A stretch of 64,000 bases of DNA. It comes from Akkermansia muciniphila. Lineage in GTDB: Bacteria > Verrucomicrobiota > Verrucomicrobiia > Verrucomicrobiales > Akkermansiaceae. Positions 26,458-35,558 of this stretch are shown here, piece by piece. The stretch lies in the NCBI GenBank assembly GCA_004557455.1, contig SFDX01000004.1:19723-83722 (forward strand). Reading direction: 5' to 3'. Position numbers and translations under genes: made by a program. Below the pieces are notes generated by a model. That model saw nothing but the letters and a program-made list of their open reading frames with translations. It made no database searches and was not told the DNA's origin. Each line of letters opens with the position of its first letter. The first letter of the stretch is position 1.

Positions 26458-27924
26458 ATGTCGGGCTTATCTGTTTTTTTCCTCTGTCTCCTGCTCTTGG
26501 GTGCCGGTTATGTGGTCTACGGTCGCTTGGCGGAGAAACTGTTCGGGGTGAATTACGAGAAGGTAATGCCCTGTGTATCCCGGGCCGATGGGGTTGACTA
26601 TGCGCCCTTGCCGTGGTGGAAGATTTTTCTGATTCAACTGCTGAATATCGCGGGACTGGGCCCGGTGTTCGGGGCACTGGCGGGTTGTCTGTTCGGGCCT
26701 GCCTGTCTGCTGTGGATTGTGCTGGGCTGCATCTTTGCCGGAGCCCTGCATGACTTCTACGCCGCGCTCATCTCTGCCCGACATGATGGGGAGAACCTGC
26801 CGGAGACCATCGGTCGTTATCTGGGTAAACCGGCGTTATACGCTCTGCGCTGCGTGTGTGTGCTGCTTCTGGTTCTGGTGGGCGTTGTGTTCACCAAGGG
26901 CCCGGCAGGCATGCTGCACAGTCTCTGCCCGGTAATTTCCGTTACCTGGTGGTGTGTGATTATTTTGGGCTACTATTTTGCCGCCACAATTCTACCCATC
27001 AATACCATCATCGGGCGGGTGTATCCCCTCTTCGGGGCACTCTTTGTGGTCATGGCTCTCGGGCTCCTTATCGGCCTTCCCCTCAGTGACATCCCGGTCC
27101 TGCCGAACTTGGATGTGATGACCAACGTGCACCCTAAGGGAATTGGCATCTGGCCCATGATTTTCGTAACGATTGCCTGCGGGGCTATCTCGGGATTTCA
27201 CGCCACCCAGAGCCCGCTGATGGTACGCTGCACACGGCGTCCGCAGGAGATGCGCCGCATTTTCTACGGTGCGATGATCTGTGAGGGGGCTGTGGCACTC
27301 ATTTGGGCCTGCGTGGGGCTCACGCTGCGCGACACGCTGACGGCCTACGCCATGGGGCCGGACGGCCCCGTGTTCGGCGCGGAGGGCGGGGCGCTCTCAT
27401 TCATGCAGCTCACCTTGGCCTCCCCGGCCACGGCGGTTACCTCGGCATGCGATACGCTCATGGGGGGCTTCGGCACTGTGCTAGCGGTGCTGGGGGTGAC
27501 CATCCTGCCTATCACATCCGGTGATACGGCTATGCGCAGTTGCCGCCTGATGCTGGCGGATACGCTGCGGCTGCGGCAGAATACGCCCCTGCCGCGTCTG
27601 GCAATCGCCCTGCCCCTCTTTGCGGCGGTCATCATCATTTCTCAAATCGATTTCAGCCTGCTGTGGCGTTACTTTGGCTGGAGCAATCAGGCACTCTCCT
27701 GCATCACGCTCTGGATGATTACCGTCTTCCTGCGCCGCAACGGTCGCTGTTTCTGGCCGGCTCTGATTCCCGCGCTCTTCATGACGGTGGTTTGCACGGC
27801 CTACCTGCTCACCACCAAGGACTGCGGCATCGAGCTACCCTCCGCCGTCGGTACCTGGGCCGGTATCATCCTGGCCTCCTGCGCCGCCGCCCTGCTCTTG
27901 CTCCGTCGGCAGAAGCAGGATTGA
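26458..27924 (+). CDS. cstA: Carbon starvation CstA family transporter
   Basis: 488 residues with more than a dozen hydrophobic segments, in the CstA/BtsT family of peptide or pyruvate transporters. Diagnostic stretches: GYVVYGRLAEKLFGV near the N-terminus, LNIAGLGPVFGALAG, GALHDFYAALISARHDG, GFHATQSPLMVRC and PITSGDTAMRSCR. It is of the shorter type. ATG 26458 follows a promoter by 10 nt. The substrate (pyruvate or peptides) cannot be told from sequence. Convergent with birA. Confidence 0.9.
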   Translation: MSGLSVFFLCLLLLGAGYVVYGRLAEKLFGVNYEKVMPCVSRADGVDYAPLPWWKIFLIQLLNIAGLGPVFGALAGCLFGPACLLWIVLGCIFAGALHDFYAALISARHDGENLPETIGRYLGKPALYALRCVCVLLLVLVGVVFTKGPAGMLHSLCPVISVTWWCVIILGYYFAATILPINTIIGRVYPLFGALFVVMALGLLIGLPLSDIPVLPNLDVMTNVHPKGIGIWPMIFVTIACGAISGFHATQSPLMVRCTRRPQEMRRIFYGAMICEGAVALIWACVGLTLRDTLTAYAMGPDGPVFGAEGGALSFMQLTLASPATAVTSACDTLMGGFGTVLAVLGVTILPITSGDTAMRSCRLMLADTLRLRQNTPLPRLAIALPLFAAVIIISQIDFSLLWRYFGWSNQALSCITLWMITVFLRRNGRCFWPALIPALFMTVVCTAYLLTTKDCGIELPSAVGTWAGIILASCAAALLLLRRQKQD

Positions 27925-27927
27925 GCC

Positions 27928-28656
27928 TCACGCCTGCGGCTCGGTGAGGCGATTGACGGTGATGCCGGGGATGGTGAGGATGCTGCCGTCCGACTGCCGC
28001 AGGAGGGGGGAACCGTCTTCGGCGATGCCGGCAAACAGGCCCCGGTAGCGGGCGGTGTCGGTCTCGACTTCGGACACAACGCTGCGGTCCCAGGCGGCAT
28101 CCAGCAGCGGGGTAACGGCGGCGAGTCCTCGCTCGCAGAAGGCGGTGAAGACCTCGGCGAGGTGCTCCGCCAGTTCGGCGCGGAAGTCATGCACGCTCGG
28201 GCAATGCGGCACGAGGTCAGCCAAGCGCACGGCGACATCCTGCGTGCGTCCGGCAAGTCCGGCGACATCGTTGGCAATGTTGACACCGATGCCGATCGAG
28301 GCCATGCGGAGCGCGGGCCGTTCCACCAAGATACCTGCTAACTTTCCGCGGTCGACCATCACATCGTTCGGCCAGCGCAGGCGCAGCCCGGGGATACCAT
28401 AGGGGGACAGGGCCTGCATCATCGCCGCGCCCGCCACCAAGGGGAGCAGGCCCCAGTTGCGCTCGCTCTCAACGTCCAAGGGTACGTTGTAGCAAATCCA
28501 CAATCCGCCCGGCTCTCCGAACCAGGTGCGGTTGAAGCGGCCCCTTCCCCGATGCTGCGTGATGGCGTTCACCGCCGACCAAGCGGGCAGCCGGCGGACC
28601 TCGAGGAAGGTGGAGTCGCACTCCGGCAGCTCATGGAATGTCCATTGTATTTTCAT
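27928..28656 (-). CDS. birA: Biotin-[acetyl-CoA-carboxylase] ligase, no DNA-binding domain
   Basis: 242 residues. Makes biotinyl-AMP and biotinylates carboxylase carrier proteins. Motifs: GRGRFNRTWFGEPGG (about 36-50, the biotinyl-AMP loop), RWPNDVMVDRGKLAGIL (about 94-110) and GIGVNI. It lacks the N-terminal HTH of E. coli BirA, so it is a group I ligase without repressor function. ATG 28656 is preferred over a start 54 nt upstream because a promoter ends 7 nt before it. Confidence 0.93.
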   Translation of the reverse strand: MKIQWTFHELPECDSTFLEVRRLPAWSAVNAITQHRGRGRFNRTWFGEPGGLWICYNVPLDVESERNWGLLPLVAGAAMMQALSPYGIPGLRLRWPNDVMVDRGKLAGILVERPALRMASIGIGVNIANDVAGLAGRTQDVAVRLADLVPHCPSVHDFRAELAEHLAEVFTAFCERGLAAVTPLLDAAWDRSVVSEVETDTARYRGLFAGIAEDGSPLLRQSDGSILTIPGITVNRLTEPQA

Positions 28657-28663
28657 GGGCATC

Positions 28664-28692
28664 ATCATACACCATCTGCCGCGCCGTGTCCA
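28664..28692 (-). promoter_or_regulatory. Promoter of birA
   Basis: -35 TGGACA (28687-28692, minus strand), 17-bp spacer, -10 TATGAT (28664-28669), 7 nt before the ATG. It interleaves with the divergent promoter at 28704-28732. Confidence 0.65.
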
Positions 28693-28703
28693 ACGTATTT
28701 TGC

Positions 28704-28732
28704 TTGCCAAACGTCGCCGATTATGCTACAAA
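28704..28732 (+). promoter_or_regulatory. Promoter of the metallo-beta-lactamase-fold gene
   Basis: -35 TTGCCA (28704-28709), 17-bp spacer, -10 TACAAA (28727-28732), 6 nt before the ATG at 28739. TATGCT (28722-28727) is an alternative -10. Confidence 0.5.
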
Positions 28733-28738
28733 TGACTC

Positions 28739-29884
28739 ATGCACCCCACCGAGCAACCGCGCACGCTGTGCCGCCGCTTGGCCATTGGCCTGCTGAAGGT
28801 CGTCGCTGCGCTCATCAGCTTGGCGGCGGTCTGCCTGCTCGTGGATGCAGCCCTGCCGAGGCTCACCTGCCGCCCGGGTTCGTGGAGCGGGCCTGTCTCC
28901 GACCACTTCGATGGTGAGCGTTTCCACAACGGACGCCCCGCTGCCAAACTGCATGCAAGCTGGAAAAAATGGCTGGCCGACCGCCCCACACGGGGCGAGT
29001 ATCCGCGCACGGATCGCAACGAGCACGCCCCTCAGCTAGCCCCTCGAGTGGAGGGTGAGGAGTGGGAGGCCACGCTCGTCAACCACTCGACCTTTCTCCT
29101 CCGCACCGCCGGGCAGAATATCCTAACGGATCCCGTCTGGAGCGATTACACCTCCCCCGTCCAATTCGCGGGTCCGAAGCGCTGCCGCCCCGTTGGAATT
29201 GAGTGGGATGCCCTACCCCGCATTGATGTGTGCTTCCTGTCGCACGACCACTACGACCATTTCGATGCCGACACCCTGCGCCGTCTCACGAAGCGAGATA
29301 ACCCGCTCTACATCGTTCCGCTCGGCCTGAAGAGTCTGCTGCGCTACCACTGCGGCCCGGTCCGCTGCATCGAGCTGGATTGGTGGCAGTCGCATACCTA
29401 TAACGGTATCACCTACACCCTCACTCCCGCCCACCACTGGAGCAACCGCTACAAGGGCTCCGCCGCTGCTCGGCGCTCCCTCTGGGGCGGACTCTACCTC
29501 ACCTCCCTTGGCGGGCCTTCCCTCTACTTTGTCGGTGACTCCGCCGCCTCACTCTTCTTCGCGGACATCCGCCAACGCCTCGGCTCCCCGGACCTCGCTC
29601 TCATCCCCATCGGTGCCTACCGCCCGGACTGGATTAAGAATAACCACATGGGCCCCTACGAAGCCGTCGACTGCTTCCGCACCCTCTCACCCCGCCTCGC
29701 CCTCGCCTGCCACTTCGGCACCTGGCAACTCGCCAACGAAGGCTACCAAGAAACCCTCGACGACCTCGCCTCCGCCCTCCGCCTCTCCAACATTCCACCC
29801 CACCTCTTCCTCCCCGCCCTCAACGGCCAAACCTTCCGAGGGAAAGCAAACTGCATGCACACTACAACGGATAGCAAACAATAA
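28739..29884 (+). CDS. Metallo-beta-lactamase-fold hydrolase (NAPE-PLD/RomA-like)
   Basis: 381 residues. A membrane segment at about 18-40 (LLKVVAALISLAAVCLLVDA) is an N-terminal anchor or signal. The hydrolase domain carries the zinc motif FLSHDHYDHFD (about 165-175), then HHWSNRYKG and FVGDSAASLFF. This is the arrangement of N-acyl-phosphatidylethanolamine phospholipase D and RomA-type outer-membrane proteins, so a phospholipid substrate at the envelope is plausible but unproven. The last 60 codons have a very C-rich third-position bias. Confidence 0.82.
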   Translation: MHPTEQPRTLCRRLAIGLLKVVAALISLAAVCLLVDAALPRLTCRPGSWSGPVSDHFDGERFHNGRPAAKLHASWKKWLADRPTRGEYPRTDRNEHAPQLAPRVEGEEWEATLVNHSTFLLRTAGQNILTDPVWSDYTSPVQFAGPKRCRPVGIEWDALPRIDVCFLSHDHYDHFDADTLRRLTKRDNPLYIVPLGLKSLLRYHCGPVRCIELDWWQSHTYNGITYTLTPAHHWSNRYKGSAAARRSLWGGLYLTSLGGPSLYFVGDSAASLFFADIRQRLGSPDLALIPIGAYRPDWIKNNHMGPYEAVDCFRTLSPRLALACHFGTWQLANEGYQETLDDLASALRLSNIPPHLFLPALNGQTFRGKANCMHTTTDSKQ

Positions 29885-29943
29885 TCCAGCCCAGCCCAGC
29901 ATAAGGAATCCGAGATTTCATTAGTCCGAGCTTTCTTGCTCTG

Positions 29944-31287
29944 TTGTCTTTTCTCGTATACTACCCTGTTTTTCTGCAATACTTTTTCTCCCATTTTTCC
30001 CATATTTTCGGCAATGACCAAGCCATGTTCTACATGTTGGGAAAAGTATGGGCAGACGGAAATCTCCCATATGTTGATATCGTAGATGTGAAAGGCCCGC
30101 TTCTGATGGCCGTTTACGCATTTGCGTACCTCATCAGTCCCGGCAATCCGTACGTTGTCTACCTTATCCATGCGTTGTTTGTAGGTATCACGCTATTCTA
30201 TTCGTACAGAACAGCCCTATTATTTTTGCACTCATCCACGAAGTCGATGTTAGCCTCGGCATTGATCATGCTTTATGTGGTCAATCCGCTCATGTTCGGC
30301 GGCGGCAATCAGTCGGAAATCATCATGATGGTTCCCACTGCTATATGTCTGTATCATTTCATTCGCACAGTCATCGAGGGAAGGGTTCATTTTACTGATT
30401 TTATCATAACAGGTATCGCAGCAGGATCCTGCTTCTCCATTTGCATGCTCATTAAATACAACAACATTCTGTTCCCGCTCGCGCTTTCTGCTCTCATCTT
30501 CATACATATCATACGAACAAGGAGAAACGCAGTGTTGCTACTTTGTTACTGCACCGCCTTCTGCATAGGTGCAGCATTATGGGCTTTGCCCTTTTGTATC
30601 TATTTCTCTGCAACAGGAATCTGGGATGACTTCATTCGAGTCTATTTCACTCTTAATTTCAGCACCTATAACTCATACCAGGGCAGCATTGTTTCATTCG
30701 TGAATCTCATTCGTCTCTTCGGGCTGACCCTGCAATGGGTAGGCGCTACCATGACAATCATCATTATTTCCTCAATAGCTGCGCTTCCCCTGAAAGGCGA
30801 ATGTCGACTCTTTATGCGCAGCAGTTTGTTACTGTTGGTGGTCTCTGTTTATATTCCGAATGCAGCCGGTCAATATGGGTATTATTTGCTCATGATTTCA
30901 CCCCTTGTCATTATCCCCTGCACCGCTCTTCTGAATCAATGGGCACACGCTCCGCGTTGGGGAACCGCGGGAATAGCCATGGGAATCATTGCGCTGTGTT
31001 CCATTCAGTTCTGCGGAAATTGGCACAATCTCAACTTGTACAGAATCACAAGCAAACCGGCGCCTGATGTGGCTTTTATTGAACGGGAACTGGCGCAACA
31101 CCCCGAATCGAAAATCTTGTATATAGGCCACCTTGACGAAGGATTCGGACTCAAGAGTCGTGTACTACCGGCCATCCCGGAATGGTGTTCACTGAACGGT
31201 GCTCCCCCTACCGATGCACCGGCACGAGCAATAGCCCGGCGCATACCGGACTATGTTATCGAATCTCAGTGGTGGGGGGAAGCCTGA
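29944..31287 (+). CDS. Multi-pass membrane protein, GT-C glycosyltransferase-like; unclear start
   Basis: About ten to eleven hydrophobic segments. The first extracytoplasmic loop (GNDQAMFYMLGKVWADGNLPY) resembles the acidic loop of GT-C transferases (ArnT/PMT class) that move sugars from polyprenyl carriers, followed by DVKGPLLM. No ATG or GTG opens the frame: it is open from 29905, just after the previous gene's stop, with only TTG (29944), CTG or ATT as possible starts; the first ATG (30025) would lose the first helix. It is clearly AT-richer than its neighbours, suggesting transfer. It may be a 5'-truncated gene or use a rare start. Confidence 0.6.
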   Translation: MSFLVYYPVFLQYFFSHFSHIFGNDQAMFYMLGKVWADGNLPYVDIVDVKGPLLMAVYAFAYLISPGNPYVVYLIHALFVGITLFYSYRTALLFLHSSTKSMLASALIMLYVVNPLMFGGGNQSEIIMMVPTAICLYHFIRTVIEGRVHFTDFIITGIAAGSCFSICMLIKYNNILFPLALSALIFIHIIRTRRNAVLLLCYCTAFCIGAALWALPFCIYFSATGIWDDFIRVYFTLNFSTYNSYQGSIVSFVNLIRLFGLTLQWVGATMTIIIISSIAALPLKGECRLFMRSSLLLLVVSVYIPNAAGQYGYYLLMISPLVIIPCTALLNQWAHAPRWGTAGIAMGIIALCSIQFCGNWHNLNLYRITSKPAPDVAFIERELAQHPESKILYIGHLDEGFGLKSRVLPAIPEWCSLNGAPPTDAPARAIARRIPDYVIESQWWGEA

Positions 31288-31478
31288 ACTGGAAGAAGGG
31301 TGCTTTGCTACCATGAAAGCTGATAGGAGAAGCGCTATTCTTCTTCGTGAAAGCGGCTACCATTGCATAGCCTCTGTAAAGAATCCCGATGATCCCAGGC
31401 GTATTATGCTCATGTGGAAGAGGGAATAACCCATCTCGAAAGGGCTCATGCTCGAACGTGGGTTGTTCCGAATCGCCG

Positions 31479-31817
31479 TCAAGAATGCGCAAGCATGGAG
31501 GCGGCCATGAGGTTGCCGCGGGCGGCGGCGAGTCGGAGGGCGGCGAGGGCCTTGTCGGTGTCTTTGTCGATGATGGAGCCTTGGATAAGGCACATGGCGA
31601 GGACGAAGAGCGCAACGTGATCGCCGGCTTGGGCTGCAGACTCGAGGGAGGCCAGGTCTTGGCGGGATTTGGTTTGGGCGAAGTAGATGCGGGCCAGCTG
31701 ATTCTGCGCATCCGGATGCCCGGCGAAGGCGGCACGGCGCAGGTGATCTGCGCCGGCCGCGGCCTGACCTGAACGGAAGCACTCGGCACCGAGACGGAAC
31801 TCCTCGTCAGCGTCCAT
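31479..31817 (-). CDS. Small Sel1/TPR-like repeat protein
   Basis: 112 residues from ATG 31817 (MDADEEFRLGAECF). It contains about three Sel1-like repeats: AAAGADHLRRAAFAGHPDAQ, RQDLASLESAAQAGDHVALF and KALAALRLAAARGNLMAAS. Cytosolic, no signal peptide. Sel1 repeats mediate protein interactions; the partner is unknown. It starts 7 nt after the GH20 stop and is probably read from that transcript. Confidence 0.8.
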   Translation of the reverse strand: MDADEEFRLGAECFRSGQAAAGADHLRRAAFAGHPDAQNQLARIYFAQTKSRQDLASLESAAQAGDHVALFVLAMCLIQGSIIDKDTDKALAALRLAAARGNLMAASMLAHS

Positions 31818-31824
31818 AGTCGGG

Positions 31825-34122
31825 TTAAAGTTGGGTGGCCTGCCCCTCCTTGATGATACCCGCAGCGGCGTTCTCACCGGGCTTGGAAGGAACGACACGG
31901 AAGGAAGACACTGTACCGCGCAGGTTCATGCCGATAGTATTGAGCGGCAGGATGAAGGTGGAACAAAGGTCCTTCTTATTATCATGGAAGGAAACCAGCG
32001 TCAGGTCCTTCGCCTCCTGCCCATCGATGAACAGACGCGTAGCCCCCGGCGTTCCGATAAGCTGCAGCTTCACCTTCTTACCAACGGGCAAAGCCACACC
32101 GAAATCGAACTCCATGGTATCATCGCGCACAAAACCCACATGCCCGCGGCTGTTCACCGCCAGCAAGCGACCGGAGCTGCCGCTGAGCAGCTCCTGCCCG
32201 GGCGTCTTATTGTCCTTCAGCTCCACCTCCATGGTAAGCTCGTAATTCGGCCCGAGAGCAGGACGATTGAGCCGGTAAGGCACGGAAGTCACCTTCGCCT
32301 CGATGGGCTTGTACTCCTTCGGAAGATAAAGCGGGTTGCACTGCGGAGCAAAACCGAGCTTCTCAATCAGCGCACGATGAGCCTCAAAGTCACGCGGCAC
32401 CGACGTCGTCCCCCACATCTTCTGCGAAACGATATCCGAGGACTCACTGATGGTCTTCCAAAGGTCATAGGCCCCGTAGCCCGTGTGCTTGCGATCCGTC
32501 ATATCATTCCACACAGCGAAAGTCGCACCGATCAACTGCGGATGTCCGGCAGGCAGCATCTCGTTACCGATGCGGTTGGGCAGCCAGTGATTGTACACCC
32601 ACTTGTGATTCTTATCCATGCGGTAGTAGGGCGCAAAGGGCACAATGTACAAATGCCCGTCATTCGTGTTAATCACATCATAGCCCTGCTCCACGGAATC
32701 CCAAGCCTTGGCCCAGCCGCCGTTCCACAGGTTCATCTGCACACCCTTAGCCTGCACGGGCGTCTTGCCCTTCTTGGTATTCAGGCTGCCCCAGATGCGC
32801 GGCGTGTGGTGCTTGGAGAGCACATGCTTGAGCAAACCGTCCGCAAAACGGCGATAATCCTCCGCCGCGCCGAAGAACTCATCCGCCCCCACATGCACCA
32901 CCCTGCAATCCCCGAACACCGCCTTACCGAGCTTAGCATCCTTGTTCAGGAACTCATCGAACACGCTGTTCACGAAGCGCAGCGTCTCATCGGACGAAGC
33001 ATCCAGCATCTCGCAGCGGCGCTTCTCGAAATGCGCCATCGGCCCCTGATAAATGAGATCCGGGCGTACACGGGTAAAGGCCAGCGCATGTCCGGGCACA
33101 TCGAACTCCGGCACGATGTTCACCCCGCGCAGCTTCGCGAACTTCACCAGCTCCATGAATTCCTTCTTGGTGTAGAAAACATCCTGCGCCGTCAGCTTAT
33201 GACCGTTGGCACCGACCACATTCGACTCCAAACGGAAGGCCGCATAGCTCTCCTTGAAAGGATCCTTGCCTTCATCCACATACTGCTCGTGGAAGATGTA
33301 GTTATCACTCAGGTGCAGATGCAGGTCATTCATCTTGAACCACGACATCATGCGAACGATGTCCTTGATAGCCTCAAGCGTGATGGGCGTGCGGGCCACA
33401 TCCAGCATGAAGCCACGGACCTTGAAACGCGGCATATCCGCCGCCCGTCCGCAGGGAACGGTACCGCCTGTTTGCCGAAGAATCTGCATGAGACTGCGGG
33501 CACCCCACACCAGACCGGCTCGGTCACCGCCCTTCACCACAATACCCTCCGGACGGATGTCCAGCGTGTAACACTCCGCCTCCAATGCCTTATCCACCGA
33601 GAACGAGATGCTCCCCTTTCCCGCCTTATTCTTCACGGAAACAGGATGACCCACAACGGCACCGAATTCACTGCTGAGCACCTCCGCCAGCTCCTTGGGC
33701 GCAACGATGCTCTTACCGAACGTGAAGCTCCCCTCGCCTCCGCGCCACTCCAACAAAGCCGGCACCACCACGGGCTTGGCATTCCCCTGCGGCGCAGCAT
33801 CAGCAGGCTGCAGCTTCAGCTCGTAATCCTTGCTGATGACGCTCTTGCCATCCGCTCCGGTCACCTTGAAGGCCACATTCACCGGCACCTCACTGAGGAG
33901 CGCATCGGCCTTGATGTTGCCTTTCTTGTCCACAATCTGCTCGTAGTCCGCGCACAGGAACTCCACCTTGGCGTCCTGAGCCTTGGGCAGCTGCAAGGCC
34001 TTGGCACCGGGGGCGGGCGAGGCCACCTCGAGGGAATCCGCAATCTTCTGCAACGGCTCCTGTCCCGGCACGGGAGCAGCAGCGAGTGCAACGGCAAGCG
34101 CTAGCATGGCTGGTTTAGTCAT
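31825..34122 (-). CDS. Secreted GH20 beta-N-acetylhexosaminidase
   Basis: 765 residues: signal peptide (1-20, ending PVPG), an accessory GH20b-like domain (to about 225), then the GH20 catalytic barrel from about 231 (RFKVRGFMLDVARTPI) with the catalytic Asp-Glu pair D414-E415 in HVGADEFFG and WNGGW/YDVINTNDGHLY downstream. The last about 140 residues (YELTMEVELKDNKTPG to VSSFRVVP) look like a LamG/concanavalin-type carbohydrate-binding domain. Expected to release terminal GlcNAc or GalNAc from host mucin glycans. The promoter ends 6 nt before the ATG. Confidence 0.93.
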   Translation of the reverse strand: MTKPAMLALAVALAAAPVPGQEPLQKIADSLEVASPAPGAKALQLPKAQDAKVEFLCADYEQIVDKKGNIKADALLSEVPVNVAFKVTGADGKSVISKDYELKLQPADAAPQGNAKPVVVPALLEWRGGEGSFTFGKSIVAPKELAEVLSSEFGAVVGHPVSVKNKAGKGSISFSVDKALEAECYTLDIRPEGIVVKGGDRAGLVWGARSLMQILRQTGGTVPCGRAADMPRFKVRGFMLDVARTPITLEAIKDIVRMMSWFKMNDLHLHLSDNYIFHEQYVDEGKDPFKESYAAFRLESNVVGANGHKLTAQDVFYTKKEFMELVKFAKLRGVNIVPEFDVPGHALAFTRVRPDLIYQGPMAHFEKRRCEMLDASSDETLRFVNSVFDEFLNKDAKLGKAVFGDCRVVHVGADEFFGAAEDYRRFADGLLKHVLSKHHTPRIWGSLNTKKGKTPVQAKGVQMNLWNGGWAKAWDSVEQGYDVINTNDGHLYIVPFAPYYRMDKNHKWVYNHWLPNRIGNEMLPAGHPQLIGATFAVWNDMTDRKHTGYGAYDLWKTISESSDIVSQKMWGTTSVPRDFEAHRALIEKLGFAPQCNPLYLPKEYKPIEAKVTSVPYRLNRPALGPNYELTMEVELKDNKTPGQELLSGSSGRLLAVNSRGHVGFVRDDTMEFDFGVALPVGKKVKLQLIGTPGATRLFIDGQEAKDLTLVSFHDNKKDLCSTFILPLNTIGMNLRGTVSSFRVVPSKPGENAAAGIIKEGQATQL

Positions 34123-34128
34123 GCTCCC

Positions 34129-34156
34129 AGCATAGCAAAAGCATCCACCGAGTCAA
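34129..34156 (-). promoter_or_regulatory. Promoter of the GH20 gene
   Basis: -35 TTGACT (34151-34156, minus strand), 16-bp spacer, -10 TATGCT (34129-34134), 6 nt before the ATG, so the mRNA should be leaderless. Confidence 0.7.
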
Positions 34157-34188
34157 GCAAAAACTACGCCCGCATCCCCAATTTCGCC

Positions 34189-34217
34189 TTGCCATTCTGA
34201 CGGAAAAGGAGTATAAA
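34189..34217 (+). promoter_or_regulatory. Promoter of the M42 peptidase gene
   Basis: -35 TTGCCA (34189-34194), 17-bp spacer, -10 TATAAA (34212-34217), 7 nt before the ATG at 34225. Confidence 0.75.
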
Positions 34218-34224
34218 GAGCGCG

Positions 34225-35301
34225 ATGAACATTCAACTCTTCAAGGAATTGTGCGAGGCCTCCGGCGCCCCGGGCTTCGAGTACGGCATCCGCGAGCTCA
34301 TCCTGCGCGAGATGACTCCGCTGGCCGACAGCGTGGAGGTAGACAACATCGGCAACGTCACCTGCCTCATCAAGGGCAAGAGCTCCGACAAGAAGATCAT
34401 GTGCGCCGCTCACATGGATGAAATCGGCTTCATCGTGCGCCACATCGACGACAACGGCTTCATCCGCATCCTCCCCTTGGGCGGTTTCGACCCCAAGACC
34501 CTAACCGCCCAGCGCGTGACCGTGCACGGCAGCAAGGATCTGCCCGGCTGCATGGGTGTGAAGCCCATCCACGTGATGACCCCGGAGGAGCGCACCAAGA
34601 TGCCTGCCCTCACGGACTACGTGGTCGACTTGGGCCTTCCCAAGGAAGAGGTCGAGAAGTATGTCTCCATCGGCGATGCCATCACCCGGATCGGTGACTT
34701 GGTAGAGATGGGCGACTGCCTGAACGTGAAGAGCATCGACAACCGCGGCGGCTGCTACATGCTCATCGAGGCCGTGCGCGACATCCGCAGCAAGGGCGAC
34801 CTGCCGGACTACGACCTCTACGCCGTATTCACGGTGCAGGAGGAGGTCGGGCTGCGTGGTGCCCACGCCGCAACCCTCAAGATTCAGCCGGACTTCGCCT
34901 TCGCGCTGGACACCACCATAGCCTTCGACACCCCCGGCTCCGGCGCGCACGATAAGTGCACCGTGTTGGGCAAAGGCACGGCCGTGAAAGTGTACGACGG
35001 CACTCTTGTAACAGATAGCCGCATGGTCAAGTACATGACCGCCCTGGGCAAGGAGAAGGACATCCCTTACCAGCTTGAGCTACTCGCCGCAGGCGGCACG
35101 GACGCCGGCGCCATGCAGAAATTCACCGCCGGCGGCGCTATCACCGGAGCCGTTTCCATCCCCGTGCGCAACGTCCACCAGAGCATCGAGATGGCCAACA
35201 AGTCGGACATCCAAGCCTCCGTGGACATGCTGGCTGCCTGCTTCACCAACCTCACCCGCTGGGACTGGTCTTGGCAGCAGAAGACCCGCACCCTGAGCTG
35301 A
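34225..35301 (+). CDS. M42 family metallo-aminopeptidase
   Basis: 358 residues of the M42 (FrvX/TET-type glutamyl aminopeptidase) family. Metal ligands are in AAHMDEIGFIV (about 65-75), SIDNRGGCYM (about 170), VQEEVGLRGA (Glu pair at about 206-207), ALDTTIAFDTPG and the C-terminal RNVHQSIE. Cytosolic, no signal peptide; the family forms large dodecameric particles that trim peptides to amino acids. Single-gene unit between a leaderless-type promoter and a strong terminator. Confidence 0.93.
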   Translation: MNIQLFKELCEASGAPGFEYGIRELILREMTPLADSVEVDNIGNVTCLIKGKSSDKKIMCAAHMDEIGFIVRHIDDNGFIRILPLGGFDPKTLTAQRVTVHGSKDLPGCMGVKPIHVMTPEERTKMPALTDYVVDLGLPKEEVEKYVSIGDAITRIGDLVEMGDCLNVKSIDNRGGCYMLIEAVRDIRSKGDLPDYDLYAVFTVQEEVGLRGAHAATLKIQPDFAFALDTTIAFDTPGSGAHDKCTVLGKGTAVKVYDGTLVTDSRMVKYMTALGKEKDIPYQLELLAAGGTDAGAMQKFTAGGAITGAVSIPVRNVHQSIEMANKSDIQASVDMLAACFTNLTRWDWSWQQKTRTLS

Positions 35302-35323
35302 GGTCCCCTCACCTCTCTTCCCT

Positions 35324-35365
35324 CGCCGCCGAGTTCCGCAAGCCGAGCTCGGCGGCGTTTTTTTT
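35324..35365 (+). terminator. Terminator of the M42 peptidase gene
   Basis: Perfect 10-bp stem (CGCCGCCGAG / CTCGGCGGCG) with a 14-nt loop and eight T. Confidence 0.92.
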
Positions 35366-35518
35366 GGGGGGGGATGATGGGAACAAAAGGTCTACATTTC
35401 TTATTCAATTGTCCACATTTTGTCTCATTCAATACCCCGGAAATTGCCTGCAGCGACCTCCCCCGCCCAGCAGATAGCCTCGGGGTGAGATTTTCTTGCG
35501 GATTTTCGCATTTTCTGC

Positions 35519-35546
35519 TTGAAAGGCGGTAGGGATGGTGTATACT
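35519..35546 (+). promoter_or_regulatory. Promoter of the PAS/PP2C gene
   Basis: -35 TTGAAA (35519-35524), 16-bp spacer, -10 TATACT (35541-35546), 12 nt before the ATG at 35559. Confidence 0.65.
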
Positions 35547-35558
35547 GGGGGAATACGG

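Noticed and set aside
29900..29912. GCATAAGGAATCC upstream of the GT-C-like gene as a fourth cassette end
   Set aside because: Three mismatches to the 13-mer and no partner repeat within 250 bp.
31831..34104. 757-codon plus-strand frame
   Set aside because: Antisense shadow of the GH20 gene, which carries intact catalytic motifs.
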